64,000 nt of DNA from the NCBI RefSeq assembly GCF_011762185.1, contig NZ_JAASQJ010000002.1, forward strand, positions 1,116,001 through 1,180,000, read 5' to 3'. The translations under genes were made by a program, and so were the position numbers. Numbering within the stretch: position 1 is the first letter of the stretch; every line of letters starts with the position of its first letter. The stretch is from Dyadobacter arcticus. Its GTDB lineage: Bacteria > Bacteroidota > Bacteroidia > Cytophagales > Spirosomataceae. The notes under the pieces are model-generated. The model was given only the letters and a program-made list of their open reading frames with translations, had not been told where the DNA came from and did not search any database. Below, one piece after another: positions 24,404 through 33,910 of the stretch.

Positions 24404-26234
24404 AACTTCAAAGGAAATTTTCATCCGAAAAAATTCCGGACTCATCTTCCTATTGACCTTGCTTTTATCATTATGCCAGGTAAATACATTGGCCCAGGAA
24501 CTGTTGGAGAAAAAGATCACCATTAAGGTAAAAAACAGACCTCTGGACGAAACGCTGCAAAAGATTGGCAATCTGGGTGATTTTAGCTTTTCTTACAGTC
24601 CCGATATCATGGACGTAAAAGTCAGAATATCCATCCAAGCGACCAATCTGAGTGTTAGGGAAATTTTGAATGAGCTTTTCAAAGGCAATGTTACATTCAA
24701 GGAGAGAAGGAGGTACGTAATTTTGCAAAAAAGTAACGCACCGGAAGAGCCCGAACAACCAGAAGACTTTAACCTGAACGGCTACATCATTGATAATAAA
24801 ACGGGCCGAAAGCTTGCTAATGCCAGTATTTACGAATCCGTAACGCTGGCTTCAACAGTAAGCAATCAATACGGATATTACAAAATTCGCTTGCCTGCAT
24901 ATTCTTCATCGGTTAGGCTGGAAATAAGAAAGGAGGATTACATTGGTAAAAGCATCCCGATATCGACCAGGCAGGATGCTTATCTTCAGATTAATTTGTA
25001 TCCCGATACTTTAAAGCCACTTGTAAGCAAAACGATGCCGGTCGCATCTGCAAGGGGAGACTCGCTGCATCATAGGATCGCGGTACCAAATATTCAGCTT
25101 GTGTCTATTGTTGAAATTTTTCCTGATACTATTCCCGAAACGGACACCACTACGCAGCGGCTGGCGCGTATCGACCGTGAGAAATTGAGATTGACCTATC
25201 AAAAGGTTCAAAGCAAATTGGTAAGTGCCTTTGCGTCTGCTAAACAGGCTATCCACACCAGGAACATACAGGATTCCCTTTATCGCCCGTTCCAGGCATC
25301 GATGCTGCCTTTTTTGGGAACAAACCATGAATTGAGCGGAAATATCGTAAATGATTACTCAATCAACCTCCTTGCCGGGTATTCATTGGGTGTAAATAAA
25401 TTGGAAGTAGGTGGCGTCGTAAATGTTGTCCGGGGAAATGTACGAGGGTTTCAGCTGGCTGGGATCAGCAATATTGTCGGAGGAAATGTCACAGGCTTCC
25501 AATACGCCAATGTACTCAACCTTACCCTAGGCAATTTCACTGGGTTTCAGGGAAGCAACCTGATCAATTATACTGGACAGCATTTTTCCGGATTTCAGGT
25601 TGCAGGCGTCGGCAATGTGGTAGTCGGCACGCTGGATGGTTACCAATTTTCCGCTGGATATAATTATGCGCAAACGGTTCACAGTGGTCACCAGATCGGT
25701 GCAGTCAATTATTCCGATTCCTCTGCAACAGTGCCTTTTGGATTGTTCAGCTATGTCCACAGCAATGGTTATCGTCGCTACGAATTTTCCAGCGATGAGT
25801 TCAATTATTTCAATACGGCATTTAAGACGGGTATGAGCCGGTTTTACAACATTTTTAGTTTAGCATTCAATGGAATGGCCGCTAACAAACCTCTGCTTAG
25901 CCTGGGCTATGGATTTGGAACCGCGCAAAATCTGGGAAAAGGATGGATGGTAAATGCAGATGTAACTGCGAATGCTATAATCCTCCGAAATCAGGAAATT
26001 GAAGATATCGATACTGGAATGCTTAAATTCTCACTGGGTATCGAGAAAAAGCTTGGACGGAAATTTGCTCTTTTCGCAGGTCCATCCATCAGTTTACTTC
26101 GAAGTGATTCGGATGTCATCAATAGCGAAGAAACAAAAGGAATAAAGCCAATTTGGCTTGGCAAAAGACCCAATAAAATCAATACAAACTACGCGTGGGT
26201 CGGTTTCCAAGCCGGAATCCGGATTTGCAATTAA
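24384..26234 (+). CDS. STN-domain surface protein with 16-residue repeat
   Basis: The 616-residue protein has a signal peptide (about 1-38), an STN domain (about 45-115: LDETLQKIGNLGDFSFSYSP, LSVREILNELFKG), a carboxypeptidase-regulatory-like beta domain (about 129-205) and a linker with helical charged residues. A repeat domain with G-[FYH]-Q every 16 residues at 355, 371, 387, 403, 419 and 435 follows, matching the LA_2272-type surface repeat. The C-terminus has strand-rich segments. In classic FecIR operons an STN domain heads a TonB-dependent receptor; no plug or long barrel is present here. It overlaps the FecR gene by 20 bp. It may be the signal-receiving protein of this system. Confidence 0.8.
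   Translation: MGMAVNKTSKEIFIRKNSGLIFLLTLLLSLCQVNTLAQELLEKKITIKVKNRPLDETLQKIGNLGDFSFSYSPDIMDVKVRISIQATNLSVREILNELFKGNVTFKERRRYVILQKSNAPEEPEQPEDFNLNGYIIDNKTGRKLANASIYESVTLASTVSNQYGYYKIRLPAYSSSVRLEIRKEDYIGKSIPISTRQDAYLQINLYPDTLKPLVSKTMPVASARGDSLHHRIAVPNIQLVSIVEIFPDTIPETDTTTQRLARIDREKLRLTYQKVQSKLVSAFASAKQAIHTRNIQDSLYRPFQASMLPFLGTNHELSGNIVNDYSINLLAGYSLGVNKLEVGGVVNVVRGNVRGFQLAGISNIVGGNVTGFQYANVLNLTLGNFTGFQGSNLINYTGQHFSGFQVAGVGNVVVGTLDGYQFSAGYNYAQTVHSGHQIGAVNYSDSSATVPFGLFSYVHSNGYRRYEFSSDEFNYFNTAFKTGMSRFYNIFSLAFNGMAANKPLLSLGYGFGTAQNLGKGWMVNADVTANAIILRNQEIEDIDTGMLKFSLGIEKKLGRKFALFAGPSISLLRSDSDVINSEETKGIKPIWLGKRPNKINTNYAWVGFQAGIRICN
25446..25695 (+). repeat. Six 16-codon repeats in the STN protein gene
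   Basis: The triplet G-[FYH]-Q recurs at exact 48-base intervals (residues 355, 371, 387, 403, 419, 435), each with conserved N and G positions (GNV-GFQ-A---N). Regular 16-residue spacing suggests stacked beta-solenoid coils. Confidence 0.75.
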
Positions 26235-28291
26235 AACCCAATCCGCTTCCGCCCCTGACTCGAACTATTTCCTTTTACATAATCCCTCAGTTCTTGCAAT
26301 TCTTTTTCAAATCCTCCCGAAAGAATCGGGAAACGGCACCAGGAGCGTGGGTCAAGATTTAGATCATCCAAATGAAAAGAAGGTGCATAACGTTCCCGTT
26401 TCCATTGATTTCTGCTCCAAAGCTTAAAAAACCGCTCAGTCCAGGCGAGCAATTGGTCATCGTTATATAAACCTTTATATCGAACGTACAGATTGCGATA
26501 TGATTCCAATGGAGATTTTTTGTCCCGGATAGCTAGTCTTTCCAAGTCATTTAAAAACTGGTAAGGCATCAAATCTGCCTCATCCGTTTGAGTTTGGGCC
26601 GGCGGACGCAGTTCTGCGGTAGGCTGCAAACTGTTTACCTTTTTTAAGCCTTCAATTCTAATATGCTTTCCTTTTACCTCACAACCAGCCGTTTCAAGCC
26701 AGCGGAGCCATTGGCGAAGATAATGTTTGTCAATACCACCGAGTGGGCTGATGCTGCCCGCCGTATCGCCATCCATGGTAGCATAACCCACCGCCACTTC
26801 CGACCGGTTGGACGTAGCCAATAACAGGTGGTTGGACAGATTTGTTAACAGCCAAACGCCCGGCGCACGGACCCTCGCCTGAATGTTTTGCAACGCAATG
26901 TCATCATGTTCCCAGGAAAGTTTGCGTCCTATCTGCCCTTCAATCAGCTCCGTATATGTTTCGACAATGCCATTGATGTTTATGTTGTAAAAAGTAGACC
27001 CGATAGATTCAGCCAGTGACTGAGCCGAGTCTAATGTCTCAGATGAGCTATTCTCAGTACCTTGATAGATATTATGGATCAATACTGCGGCAATATCTTC
27101 CTCCGATTCTGCACTTTGAATATCAGGGATATGGGAAAGCTTTTCCTTCAAGCGCTCCATCCCGATACTTTCATCCGCAAGCCGGATCATCAAACCGCAG
27201 AGTGCCGTGCATGCGCATGAATCCGCCCCACCCGACAATGATATCGTAAAGCCATGGGAGCGGCTTTTTCGCAGATAATCAAACAATGCCAAACATTCGG
27301 CACGGGCAAACTCCTCTTCTTTTAATGCGCCGCCCTTTTCAAATGCCTCTATTGCCGGAACCTGAAGTAAAACAGGTTCTATTTCAGGAAAGTCAAACCT
27401 GGCATTGATACGCCATGTCCGATCCTTCGAAGGAGTGGCGATCTTACTCTGAACCTGGCTCAAACGCGTATATTCCGTATCGATAACGGCGGTCGTAATA
27501 ACATAATCTTCATAGCTGAACCGGGGGCTTGAAGCCAGAAGATCGCCATTGGATGCAATCATGGCATCTCCATCGTAAATTGCACGGCCAGCCTCATTAC
27601 CAAGCAGATTTGTATAAATATAACTGCAAGAAAACGCCCGGGAAGCGTCGACCACCAGCTTTTCGCGGGTCATAAATTTATTAAAGGCGAAATGGCTTGC
27701 GCTTGGATTTAAGATAATGTCGACGCCACGTTCGTAATGTCTGCGGGCGGGACGATTGGATACCCAACCATCTTCACAAATTTCAAATCCGATTTTTACG
27801 CCGTGAGACCCTCCCTGGATCGGGCCGCTCGCGAGATCAAAAGTGATATCGCCGATTGGGTAAAACATTTGGTTTACTTCAATGCTTTCAACCGCACCCG
27901 GCTGCCACGGACGAAACCAGCGCGCTTCATAATGAATACCATTATTAGCAAGATTTTGCTTACAGAAAAAGCCAGCAATCTGCTTATTGGCGATTAGGCA
28001 TGCAGCATTATACACACTACCATTATGCCGTACAGGCAGCCCAACTGCCACAATAATTCCGGTTGTTTCCTGAACAATTTCGAGCAGGCATTTCTGGGCT
28101 TGCTCCACCATGTCGGGTGCAAAAAAGTAGTCATCACATCCATAACCCGAGATACATAATTCGGGTAGGCAGAGCAGGCTTACCTGTTCCTTTTTGGCCT
28201 CCTCAATCGCTTGAATGATGTTTCTTGTATTGCTTTCCCACGCCATTGGCGTTTGGTTTACTACACCGGAAGCTGCTTTGATCAATGGCAT
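26231..28291 (-). CDS. nadE: Glutamine-dependent NAD+ synthetase
   Basis: The 686-residue protein fuses an N-terminal nitrilase-type glutaminase (LCLPELCISGYG with Glu, a Lys in FFCKQNLANNG, and Cys in GFEICEDGWV) to a C-terminal ATP-pyrophosphatase NAD synthetase (TISLSGGADSCACTAL, the SGGxDS loop). It amidates nicotinic acid adenine dinucleotide to NAD using glutamine and ATP. Length and key residues are normal. Its stop overlaps the convergent STN gene by 4 bp. A NAD-degrading-type RES toxin is encoded 1.35 kb away. Confidence 0.96.
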   Translation of the reverse strand: MPLIKAASGVVNQTPMAWESNTRNIIQAIEEAKKEQVSLLCLPELCISGYGCDDYFFAPDMVEQAQKCLLEIVQETTGIIVAVGLPVRHNGSVYNAACLIANKQIAGFFCKQNLANNGIHYEARWFRPWQPGAVESIEVNQMFYPIGDITFDLASGPIQGGSHGVKIGFEICEDGWVSNRPARRHYERGVDIILNPSASHFAFNKFMTREKLVVDASRAFSCSYIYTNLLGNEAGRAIYDGDAMIASNGDLLASSPRFSYEDYVITTAVIDTEYTRLSQVQSKIATPSKDRTWRINARFDFPEIEPVLLQVPAIEAFEKGGALKEEEFARAECLALFDYLRKSRSHGFTISLSGGADSCACTALCGLMIRLADESIGMERLKEKLSHIPDIQSAESEEDIAAVLIHNIYQGTENSSSETLDSAQSLAESIGSTFYNININGIVETYTELIEGQIGRKLSWEHDDIALQNIQARVRAPGVWLLTNLSNHLLLATSNRSEVAVGYATMDGDTAGSISPLGGIDKHYLRQWLRWLETAGCEVKGKHIRIEGLKKVNSLQPTAELRPPAQTQTDEADLMPYQFLNDLERLAIRDKKSPLESYRNLYVRYKGLYNDDQLLAWTERFFKLWSRNQWKRERYAPSFHLDDLNLDPRSWCRFPILSGGFEKELQELRDYVKGNSSSQGRKRIGF

Positions 28292-28359
28292 GGAATGATA
28301 TCTGTTAAGGATAGCAACTTAATAAAAAATTGCCTTTTCATACGGGCAAAGTTTTTCCC

Positions 28360-28367
28360 TATTTTTG
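28360..28367 (+). promoter_or_regulatory. -7 box TATTTTTG before the FtsX-like permease gene
   Basis: TATTTTTG fits TAnnTTTG and ends 30 bases before the TTG start at 28398, supporting that start. The nearest TTG (28330-28332) is 27 bases upstream of it, wider than usual for a -33. Confidence 0.42.
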
Positions 28368-28397
28368 TCAACATAAAAATTAATCAACAGATTCCTC

Positions 28398-29633
28398 TTG
28401 CAATTCCCCTCTTTCATCGCCAAACGCATTCGTCATAATGAAGCTGGGTCTTTCTCTGCTACCGTATCACGGATCGGAATTGCCAGTATTGCCATAGGTA
28501 TTTCGGTTGGGATTATCTCGTTTGCAGTCCTGCTCGGCTTCAAGCAAACGATCCAGCAAAAGATCTTCCTTTTCGGCGCTCACATCAATATCAGTGCTTT
28601 TACCCAGGGCAATTCATACGAGGAAGGTCCTCTTCCGATCAAAAACCCAGTTTCTGACATTTTACCAACAATGCCCGAAGTGAGACGCTGGCAGGCTGTT
28701 GCCCACAAGTCAGGTATATTAAAAACGACCGAGGAAATTAAAGGCGTCGTGCTGAAAGGCGTTGGAAAAGATTACGATTGGGATACTTTCAAAAAAGACC
28801 TGAAAATCGGGAGGCTGATTGGTCACAATGACTCTTCCTCCATTAAATATGGCTATTCTTCTGAAATCCTGGTCAGCCAGAAAATAGCTTCACAACTTCG
28901 CCTCAAACTGGGTGATGAAGTGGTAATGTACACCTTGCAAAATCCGCCCCGGCCTCGAAAACTGACTATCAGCGGCATTTACGACACCCAAATGGAGGAA
29001 TTCGACAATAATCTGATCATTGGAGATCTCGCATTAGTACAACGCCTGAACAATTGGGGAAAAGATTCGATTGGTACTTATGAAGTTTATTTAAAGGATT
29101 TCAAAAATCTTGATGAGGTTACAAACCGACTGAGAAGAACAGTCCCGCCAGGTATTTTTCTTCAAAAAGTAACCAGTACATTTCCCCAGATCTTCGACTG
29201 GCTGATTCTTTTGGACCGAAATACTGCAGTTTTCCTTACGCTCATACTCTTTGTAGCCTGCTTCAACATGATCTCCATTTTATTGGTCATGATTATGGAG
29301 CGGACGCCATTGATTGGGTTGTTAAAAACGCTGGGAAGCCCAAATCACCAGATCAGAATGGTGTTTTTCAGAGTCGGTTTGCATATGGTGCGGCAGGGAT
29401 TGGTCATTGGAAATGTCACCGGCTTGCTGCTTTGCTGGTTACAGTTCAGGTTCAAATTGATCCCGCTTGATCCTGTTAATTATTATATGGATACCGTCCC
29501 CATCGTTTTCGACTGGGCCATTTTCGTTATGGTGAATGTGGTTACGGTTCTCATTTCCGCATTAATCCTACTGATACCAACCCTAATCATCACCAAAATC
29601 CAGCCAATTAAAGCCCTACTTTTCAAGAAGTAA
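28398..29633 (+). CDS. FtsX-like ABC transporter permease (LolC/E or MacB type)
   Basis: The 411-residue protein has the MacB/LolC layout: an N-terminal helix (about 26-46, IGIASIAIGISVGIISFAVLLGF), a large periplasmic domain (about 47-270), then three helices (near 275-297, 320-345 and 375-405) forming the FtsX domain, with IGLLKTLGSPNHQIR, the coupling segment. Such permeases work with an ATPase to move lipoproteins, drugs or signals. No ABC ATPase gene is next to it. The start is TTG, giving LQFPSFIAKRI, the usual N-terminus of this family; no close ATG exists. Confidence 0.85.
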   Translation: MQFPSFIAKRIRHNEAGSFSATVSRIGIASIAIGISVGIISFAVLLGFKQTIQQKIFLFGAHINISAFTQGNSYEEGPLPIKNPVSDILPTMPEVRRWQAVAHKSGILKTTEEIKGVVLKGVGKDYDWDTFKKDLKIGRLIGHNDSSSIKYGYSSEILVSQKIASQLRLKLGDEVVMYTLQNPPRPRKLTISGIYDTQMEEFDNNLIIGDLALVQRLNNWGKDSIGTYEVYLKDFKNLDEVTNRLRRTVPPGIFLQKVTSTFPQIFDWLILLDRNTAVFLTLILFVACFNMISILLVMIMERTPLIGLLKTLGSPNHQIRMVFFRVGLHMVRQGLVIGNVTGLLLCWLQFRFKLIPLDPVNYYMDTVPIVFDWAIFVMVNVVTVLISALILLIPTLIITKIQPIKALLFKK

Positions 29634-29642
29634 TAGGGTTCG

Positions 29643-30110
29643 CTAGGAAAGCAATTTGCTCAGCAAGCGAAAATCAGTGTTAAAATCAACAGCTGGCAGG
29701 AATTTAACCTGACCAAATGCTTTTGCCTGAGGGTTAATAACGACATTTCTTTCAGCCGGGACGATTGCAGAAGGTACTGTAAATGCGATCATTGTGGAAT
29801 CAGCGAGTATTTGTTTTCCAATCCACTGGGAATAGGAAATATCATCCATCCAATCCTTTTTTAAGAGGTTTTCGTCCGTTTGGAAAATCAACTTTTTGTC
29901 ATCCGGGATCTCGATGCGCAGCAGTGCAATGCGCTCCATGTTTTCCTTGTGACTGGCATGGACAAATTTTTCCAATAATGCGAGAGAGATCTGTTCGCTT
30001 GTGTAGATGCACGCATGCCCAACAGGATTCCATCTTCCGCCAAATAGCTTGGCTCCTGTCCCTAAAAAGTCATTAATATATTGCTTCGCCGCGAGCCTGT
30101 AAACGATCAT
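29643..30110 (-). CDS. RES-domain toxin
   Basis: The 155-residue protein has the RES domain: Arg5 in VYRLA, GGRWNPVG with Arg26, IYTSE with Tyr36, Glu47 and a Ser in VPSAIVPAERN. In characterised RES toxins (MbcT and relatives) these Arg, Tyr, Glu and Ser residues form a NAD-binding pocket and the enzyme breaks down NAD+ to stop growth. It overlaps the Xre antitoxin gene by 4 bp (ATGA), giving coupled translation. All conserved positions seem intact, so it may be active. Confidence 0.88.
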   Translation of the reverse strand: MIVYRLAAKQYINDFLGTGAKLFGGRWNPVGHACIYTSEQISLALLEKFVHASHKENMERIALLRIEIPDDKKLIFQTDENLLKKDWMDDISYSQWIGKQILADSTMIAFTVPSAIVPAERNVVINPQAKAFGQVKFLPAVDFNTDFRLLSKLLS

Positions 30111-30541
30111 ATGTACACACCGTGCTCGATACGCCCCAGCTCATTGCAAATCAGCTTCACGCCCCAAAAAGATTTCAGTGTTGAAAAATCCTGCTCTTCA
30201 CCCAATACCAGCCTCGGCTTTCTGAGCCATTCCTCCAAAGCTTTTGGGTTTGAGAAAACAAGAAGACCCAGATCCGCCATATTCTCCAATTGATAGAGAT
30301 GCTCGGAATATAGCCCTTCAAAAGGCTTTTCTTCTTTAAGGTAGCGCTGCAAAGTCCTGTCACTGATGTGGAGAATATCTGCCCATTCGACCTGGGTAAA
30401 CAGTAATTTTTGGGATAACTCGTTAAATTTTTTGACGGGAAAGAGATCCACATTCTTGCGGACCATGTACAAAACTTCGGGTTCGGCTGCAATCCGCAAT
30501 GGAATACTTTGCTCGGGCATTTGATACTGAATATGTTTCAT
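30107..30541 (-). CDS. Xre/ParS-type (DUF2384) antitoxin
   Basis: The 144-residue protein contains an N-terminal helix-turn-helix (FTQVEWADILHISDRTLQRYL) and a C-terminal DUF2384 segment (NPKALEEWLRKPRLVLG and FSTLKSFWGVKLICNELGRIEHGVYI) that binds the RES toxin and buries its active site. This is the standard antitoxin of RES modules; it also autoregulates. The toxin gene starts 4 bp before its stop. Confidence 0.9.
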   Translation of the reverse strand: MKHIQYQMPEQSIPLRIAAEPEVLYMVRKNVDLFPVKKFNELSQKLLFTQVEWADILHISDRTLQRYLKEEKPFEGLYSEHLYQLENMADLGLLVFSNPKALEEWLRKPRLVLGEEQDFSTLKSFWGVKLICNELGRIEHGVYI

Positions 30542-30613
30542 AAATCCGTATTTTGTCTCACTAATGTACGACTTTTTTCAGGTTTAATAAACTTGATTCA
30601 ATCCATTTTTTCA

Positions 30614-31774
30614 CTACCAAACAATTTTATGCAAAGCGTCAGCGGCCCTCAAAAGTGTCTCATCATTTTTTGCAAAGCAAAACCGTAGGGTTTTAAAATC
30701 GGTGATTTCATTATAAAATGAAGAAACCGGGATAGAGGCAACGCCCACCTCTTTCGTCAGTCTTTCGGCAAGTACCCTGTCATTCTCGTCAGATAAATTT
30801 GAATAGGAAGCATTTTGGAAGAAGCTTCCTTCGGTAGGCCTCATCGCAAAACCCGTGTCGTTGATCGCATCCAGAAACATATTCCTTTTCCGTTCATAAA
30901 AAGAAGATAAGCTTAAATAATGCGCAGGCTCAGCCAAATATTCCGCAACCGCAAACTGCAAAGGCGTTACCACACTAAAAACAACATATTGATGGATTTT
31001 TCTGAACTCAGTTGTCAATGCGGAAGGTGCCAGGCAATAGCCTAATTTCCAGCCCGTCGTATGAAAAGTTTTTCCAAATGATCCGCATAGAAATGTCCGC
31101 GCCGCCAGAGATGGAATGCTTGCGGTAGAAATATGGGGTTGGCCATCAAAAACAATGTGTTCATAAACTTCATCACTGATTACCAGCAAGTCATATTTTT
31201 CGGCCAGATGTGCCAACTGCTGTAAATCATTCAGCTTCCAGACATTTCCAGTGGGATTATGCGGGGTATTAACCATAATCGCTCTGGTTTGTGGAGTAAT
31301 TCTGGAACATACAGCTCCCCAATCAATGGATTCGTATTGCGGATCCAGCGTCACGAAAACAGGAATTCCGCCATTTAATTCGATCGCAGGCACATAACTG
31401 TCGTAAGTTGGCTCGAAAACAATAACCTCATCACCCGCATGAATAATGGTACTGATTGCAACAAATAGCGCCTCAGTAGCGCCGCTGGTAATGGTTATTT
31501 CCGTTTCAGGATGATATTGATGCGAAGTTGAAGCGAACACTTTTTCGGCAATGGCTTCCCGAAGCACCATTACTCCTGCCATAGGCGCATATTGATTTTT
31601 GCCCAGTCTCACATATTTATCCACCAATTTTTGCAAGTCCGGCGAGCAATCGAATTCCGGAAACCCCTGTGCCAGATTGATCGCCTGATGATCTTCCGCC
31701 AATTTCGACATTCTGGTGAAAATAGTTGTCCCTACTCTGGGAAGTTTGGATCTGATCCCGGACTTTAAAAACAT
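30614..31774 (-). CDS. Class I/II PLP aminotransferase, methionine/kynurenine type (YbdL-like)
   Basis: The 386-residue fold-type I aminotransferase has INLAQGFPEFDCSP, the TSGATEALFVAI segment, NTPHNPTGNVW (Asn), SDEVYEHIVF (Asp and Tyr) and the PLP-lysine motif GSFGKTFHTTGWKLGY. The GFPEFD start and TTGWK end are closest to the methionine aminotransferase / kynurenine transaminase group. It uses 2-oxo-acids as amino acceptors in the cytoplasm. It lies 24 bp after the LacI-family gene on the same strand, so it is probably co-transcribed with it, an unusual partner. Confidence 0.88.
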   Translation of the reverse strand: MFLKSGIRSKLPRVGTTIFTRMSKLAEDHQAINLAQGFPEFDCSPDLQKLVDKYVRLGKNQYAPMAGVMVLREAIAEKVFASTSHQYHPETEITITSGATEALFVAISTIIHAGDEVIVFEPTYDSYVPAIELNGGIPVFVTLDPQYESIDWGAVCSRITPQTRAIMVNTPHNPTGNVWKLNDLQQLAHLAEKYDLLVISDEVYEHIVFDGQPHISTASIPSLAARTFLCGSFGKTFHTTGWKLGYCLAPSALTTEFRKIHQYVVFSVVTPLQFAVAEYLAEPAHYLSLSSFYERKRNMFLDAINDTGFAMRPTEGSFFQNASYSNLSDENDRVLAERLTKEVGVASIPVSSFYNEITDFKTLRFCFAKNDETLLRAADALHKIVW

Positions 31775-31798
31775 AATCTTAGATTATAGAGGTTGCAA

Positions 31799-32839
31799 TT
31801 ACGTTTTAAGCGCCTGTTTACCTACAGATGATTCCCGGGTAATAAGCGATGTTTGCAAAAACCTGATTTCATAATCCCCCTTTTTTTGAGGATGCTCAAT
31901 CAGCCTGATCAGCAACTCTACTGCCTGTTGCCCCATCTCCAATGCAGGTTGTACCACCGCAGTCAGGGGCGGATTTAATAGTTCGGCTACACTTATATTC
32001 GTGAAACCAACAATGGCAATTTCTTCCGGAATTTTAATGCGGCGCTTCTGCAGTACGGCAAGACAGCCCGTCGTTAACCTGTCGCTTGCGGTAAAAATCG
32101 CGTCCGGCGGTTCAGGTAATGCAAGCAATTCCCCGATTGCCTCTTCATTTTCCGCCACAACCTTCCCGCCGTAAATGCAATATCTTACATAAGATTCGTC
32201 AAATGGAATTCCATTGTCTTCGAGGGCTTTCCTATATCCAGCCAGCCGTTCTGTGGTGATGGAAAGATAGATAGGGCTCGTTAAATGGGCAATGCGCCTT
32301 TTTCCGGTTTGGATCAAATGACTTGTTGCCTGGTAACTTCCGTCAAAATTATCTGCTACCACCTTATGCGTCTCAATTTCCTTGGGCACCCGGTCCAAAA
32401 AGACAATGGGTAACCCTCTCTCCATCAAATCCTGAAAATGAAAAAGGTTTGTGGTCAGACTAGCCAGCGATACCAGCAGGCCGTCGACCTTCCGCGAAAC
32501 CAGATAATTGGTATTGGCAACCTCCCGCTCATAAGAATCATGGCTTTGGAAAATAACAACATGATAACCTAGATTGTATGCAATAGACTCAATGCCATTG
32601 ATAAGTTGAGAAAAAAAATGATTTGCAATCTCAGGAATAATGACACCAATCGATTTGCTCTTGCTGTCCTTTAAACTTAACGCAATCGGATTGGGCCGAT
32701 AATTCATTTTTTCAGCATATTCCATCACCAGTTTTTTGGTTTCCGGATTAATTTCATAGCTATTCCTCAACGCCCGAGAAACCGTGGATGTGGAAATATT
32801 CAAGGCCCTCGCAATATCCTTTATCGTAATTGCTTCCAA
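31799..32839 (-). CDS. LacI-family transcriptional regulator, probable uronate regulator
   Basis: The 346-residue protein has a LacI helix-turn-helix (ITIKDIARALNISTSTVSRAL) and hinge (NYRPNPIALSLKDSKS), then a periplasmic-binding-protein-like sensor domain (IGVIIPEIANHFFSQLINGIE). It is divergent from the kduD operon across a 273-bp region that contains candidate palindromes (AAACTCGTTT at 33032-33041, CTAAATTTAG at 33066-33075). Control of the uronate operon by a uronate intermediate is a reasonable inference from position, not from sequence. Confidence 0.9.
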   Translation of the reverse strand: MEAITIKDIARALNISTSTVSRALRNSYEINPETKKLVMEYAEKMNYRPNPIALSLKDSKSKSIGVIIPEIANHFFSQLINGIESIAYNLGYHVVIFQSHDSYEREVANTNYLVSRKVDGLLVSLASLTTNLFHFQDLMERGLPIVFLDRVPKEIETHKVVADNFDGSYQATSHLIQTGKRRIAHLTSPIYLSITTERLAGYRKALEDNGIPFDESYVRYCIYGGKVVAENEEAIGELLALPEPPDAIFTASDRLTTGCLAVLQKRRIKIPEEIAIVGFTNISVAELLNPPLTAVVQPALEMGQQAVELLIRLIEHPQKKGDYEIRFLQTSLITRESSVGKQALKT

Positions 32840-33112
32840 GATAAAATTGGTTTATTCCAACTTAGTATTTGACTCAAACTATTAAATCACACCTTTCCCA
32901 ATTACAAATTGCAGATAGAAATACAAAGATTGATGGGATTTGGTTTGTCATAAAGGCAACTGACAACGTTCCCGATAACGATTGCACAAAAAAAGACAAT
33001 TTAGCATTTGATATTTCTAATTATTCGGTCTAAACTCGTTTGGCTTACACCTTCTACATTCGACGCTAAATTTAGACGTTACCCCGAAAAAGACAAATTT
33101 TGATTTTCTTTC

Positions 33113-33883
33113 ATGAACCTTCCAGAATTATTTGACTTATCAGGAAAAACTGCATTAATCACTGGTTGTAATCGTGGAATCGGGAAAGCAATGACAGAGG
33201 CCTTGGCAGAAGCCGGAGCCGACATCATCGGCGTATCCGCTTCCCTGACATCTTCGGAAAGCGAAATTCAAAACGCTGTGACCGGTTACGGCAGAAAATT
33301 TTACCCGTACAAGGTTGACCTGGCGGAACGTGAGAAACTGTACGGTTTTATTAAACAGGTTAAAGAGGATCACAAAAGTATTGATATCCTGATCAATAAC
33401 GCAGGCATAATTTTGAGGCAGCCCGCGGCGGAACATTCTGATGAATATTGGGACCGGGTTTTAAGCATTAACCTGGATGCCCCATATATCCTTTCCAGAG
33501 AATTTGGCCGTGAAATGATCGGCAGAGGCTATGGCAAGATCATCTTCACTGCATCATTGCTCACGTTTCAGGGCGGCATTAATGTACCTGGCTATACTGC
33601 TTCAAAAAGTGCGATTGGCGGGTTGGTGAAAGCACTATCCAATGAATGGGCTGGAAAAGGCGTGAATGTAAATGGTATTGCGCCCGGCTATATCGAAACT
33701 GATAATACCGAAGCGTTAAGGAACGATCCGGAAAGAAGTAAGTCAATATTAGACCGCATTCCGGCTGGTAGATGGGGAGTACCGGCAGATTTCAAAGGCC
33801 CGGCCGTTTTCCTGGCTTCTAATGCCTCCAACTATGTAAACGGAACCATCCTGACTGTTGACGGGGGCTGGATGGGTAGGTAG
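33113..33883 (+). CDS. kduD: 2-dehydro-3-deoxy-D-gluconate 5-dehydrogenase (SDR)
   Basis: The 256-residue short-chain dehydrogenase has the TGCNRGIG cofactor motif (17-24), NNAG, the catalytic Ser (ASLLTFQG), YTASK (Tyr161, Lys165) and a C-terminal VNGTILTVDGGW. In context with kduI it is KduD, which reduces 2,5-diketo-3-deoxygluconate to 2-keto-3-deoxygluconate in pectin breakdown. First gene of a four-gene operon; gap to kduI 27 bp. Confidence 0.93.
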   Translation: MNLPELFDLSGKTALITGCNRGIGKAMTEALAEAGADIIGVSASLTSSESEIQNAVTGYGRKFYPYKVDLAEREKLYGFIKQVKEDHKSIDILINNAGIILRQPAAEHSDEYWDRVLSINLDAPYILSREFGREMIGRGYGKIIFTASLLTFQGGINVPGYTASKSAIGGLVKALSNEWAGKGVNVNGIAPGYIETDNTEALRNDPERSKSILDRIPAGRWGVPADFKGPAVFLASNASNYVNGTILTVDGGWMGR

Positions 33884-33910
33884 ATAGAACTCATTTAAAA
33901 ACAAAACGCA

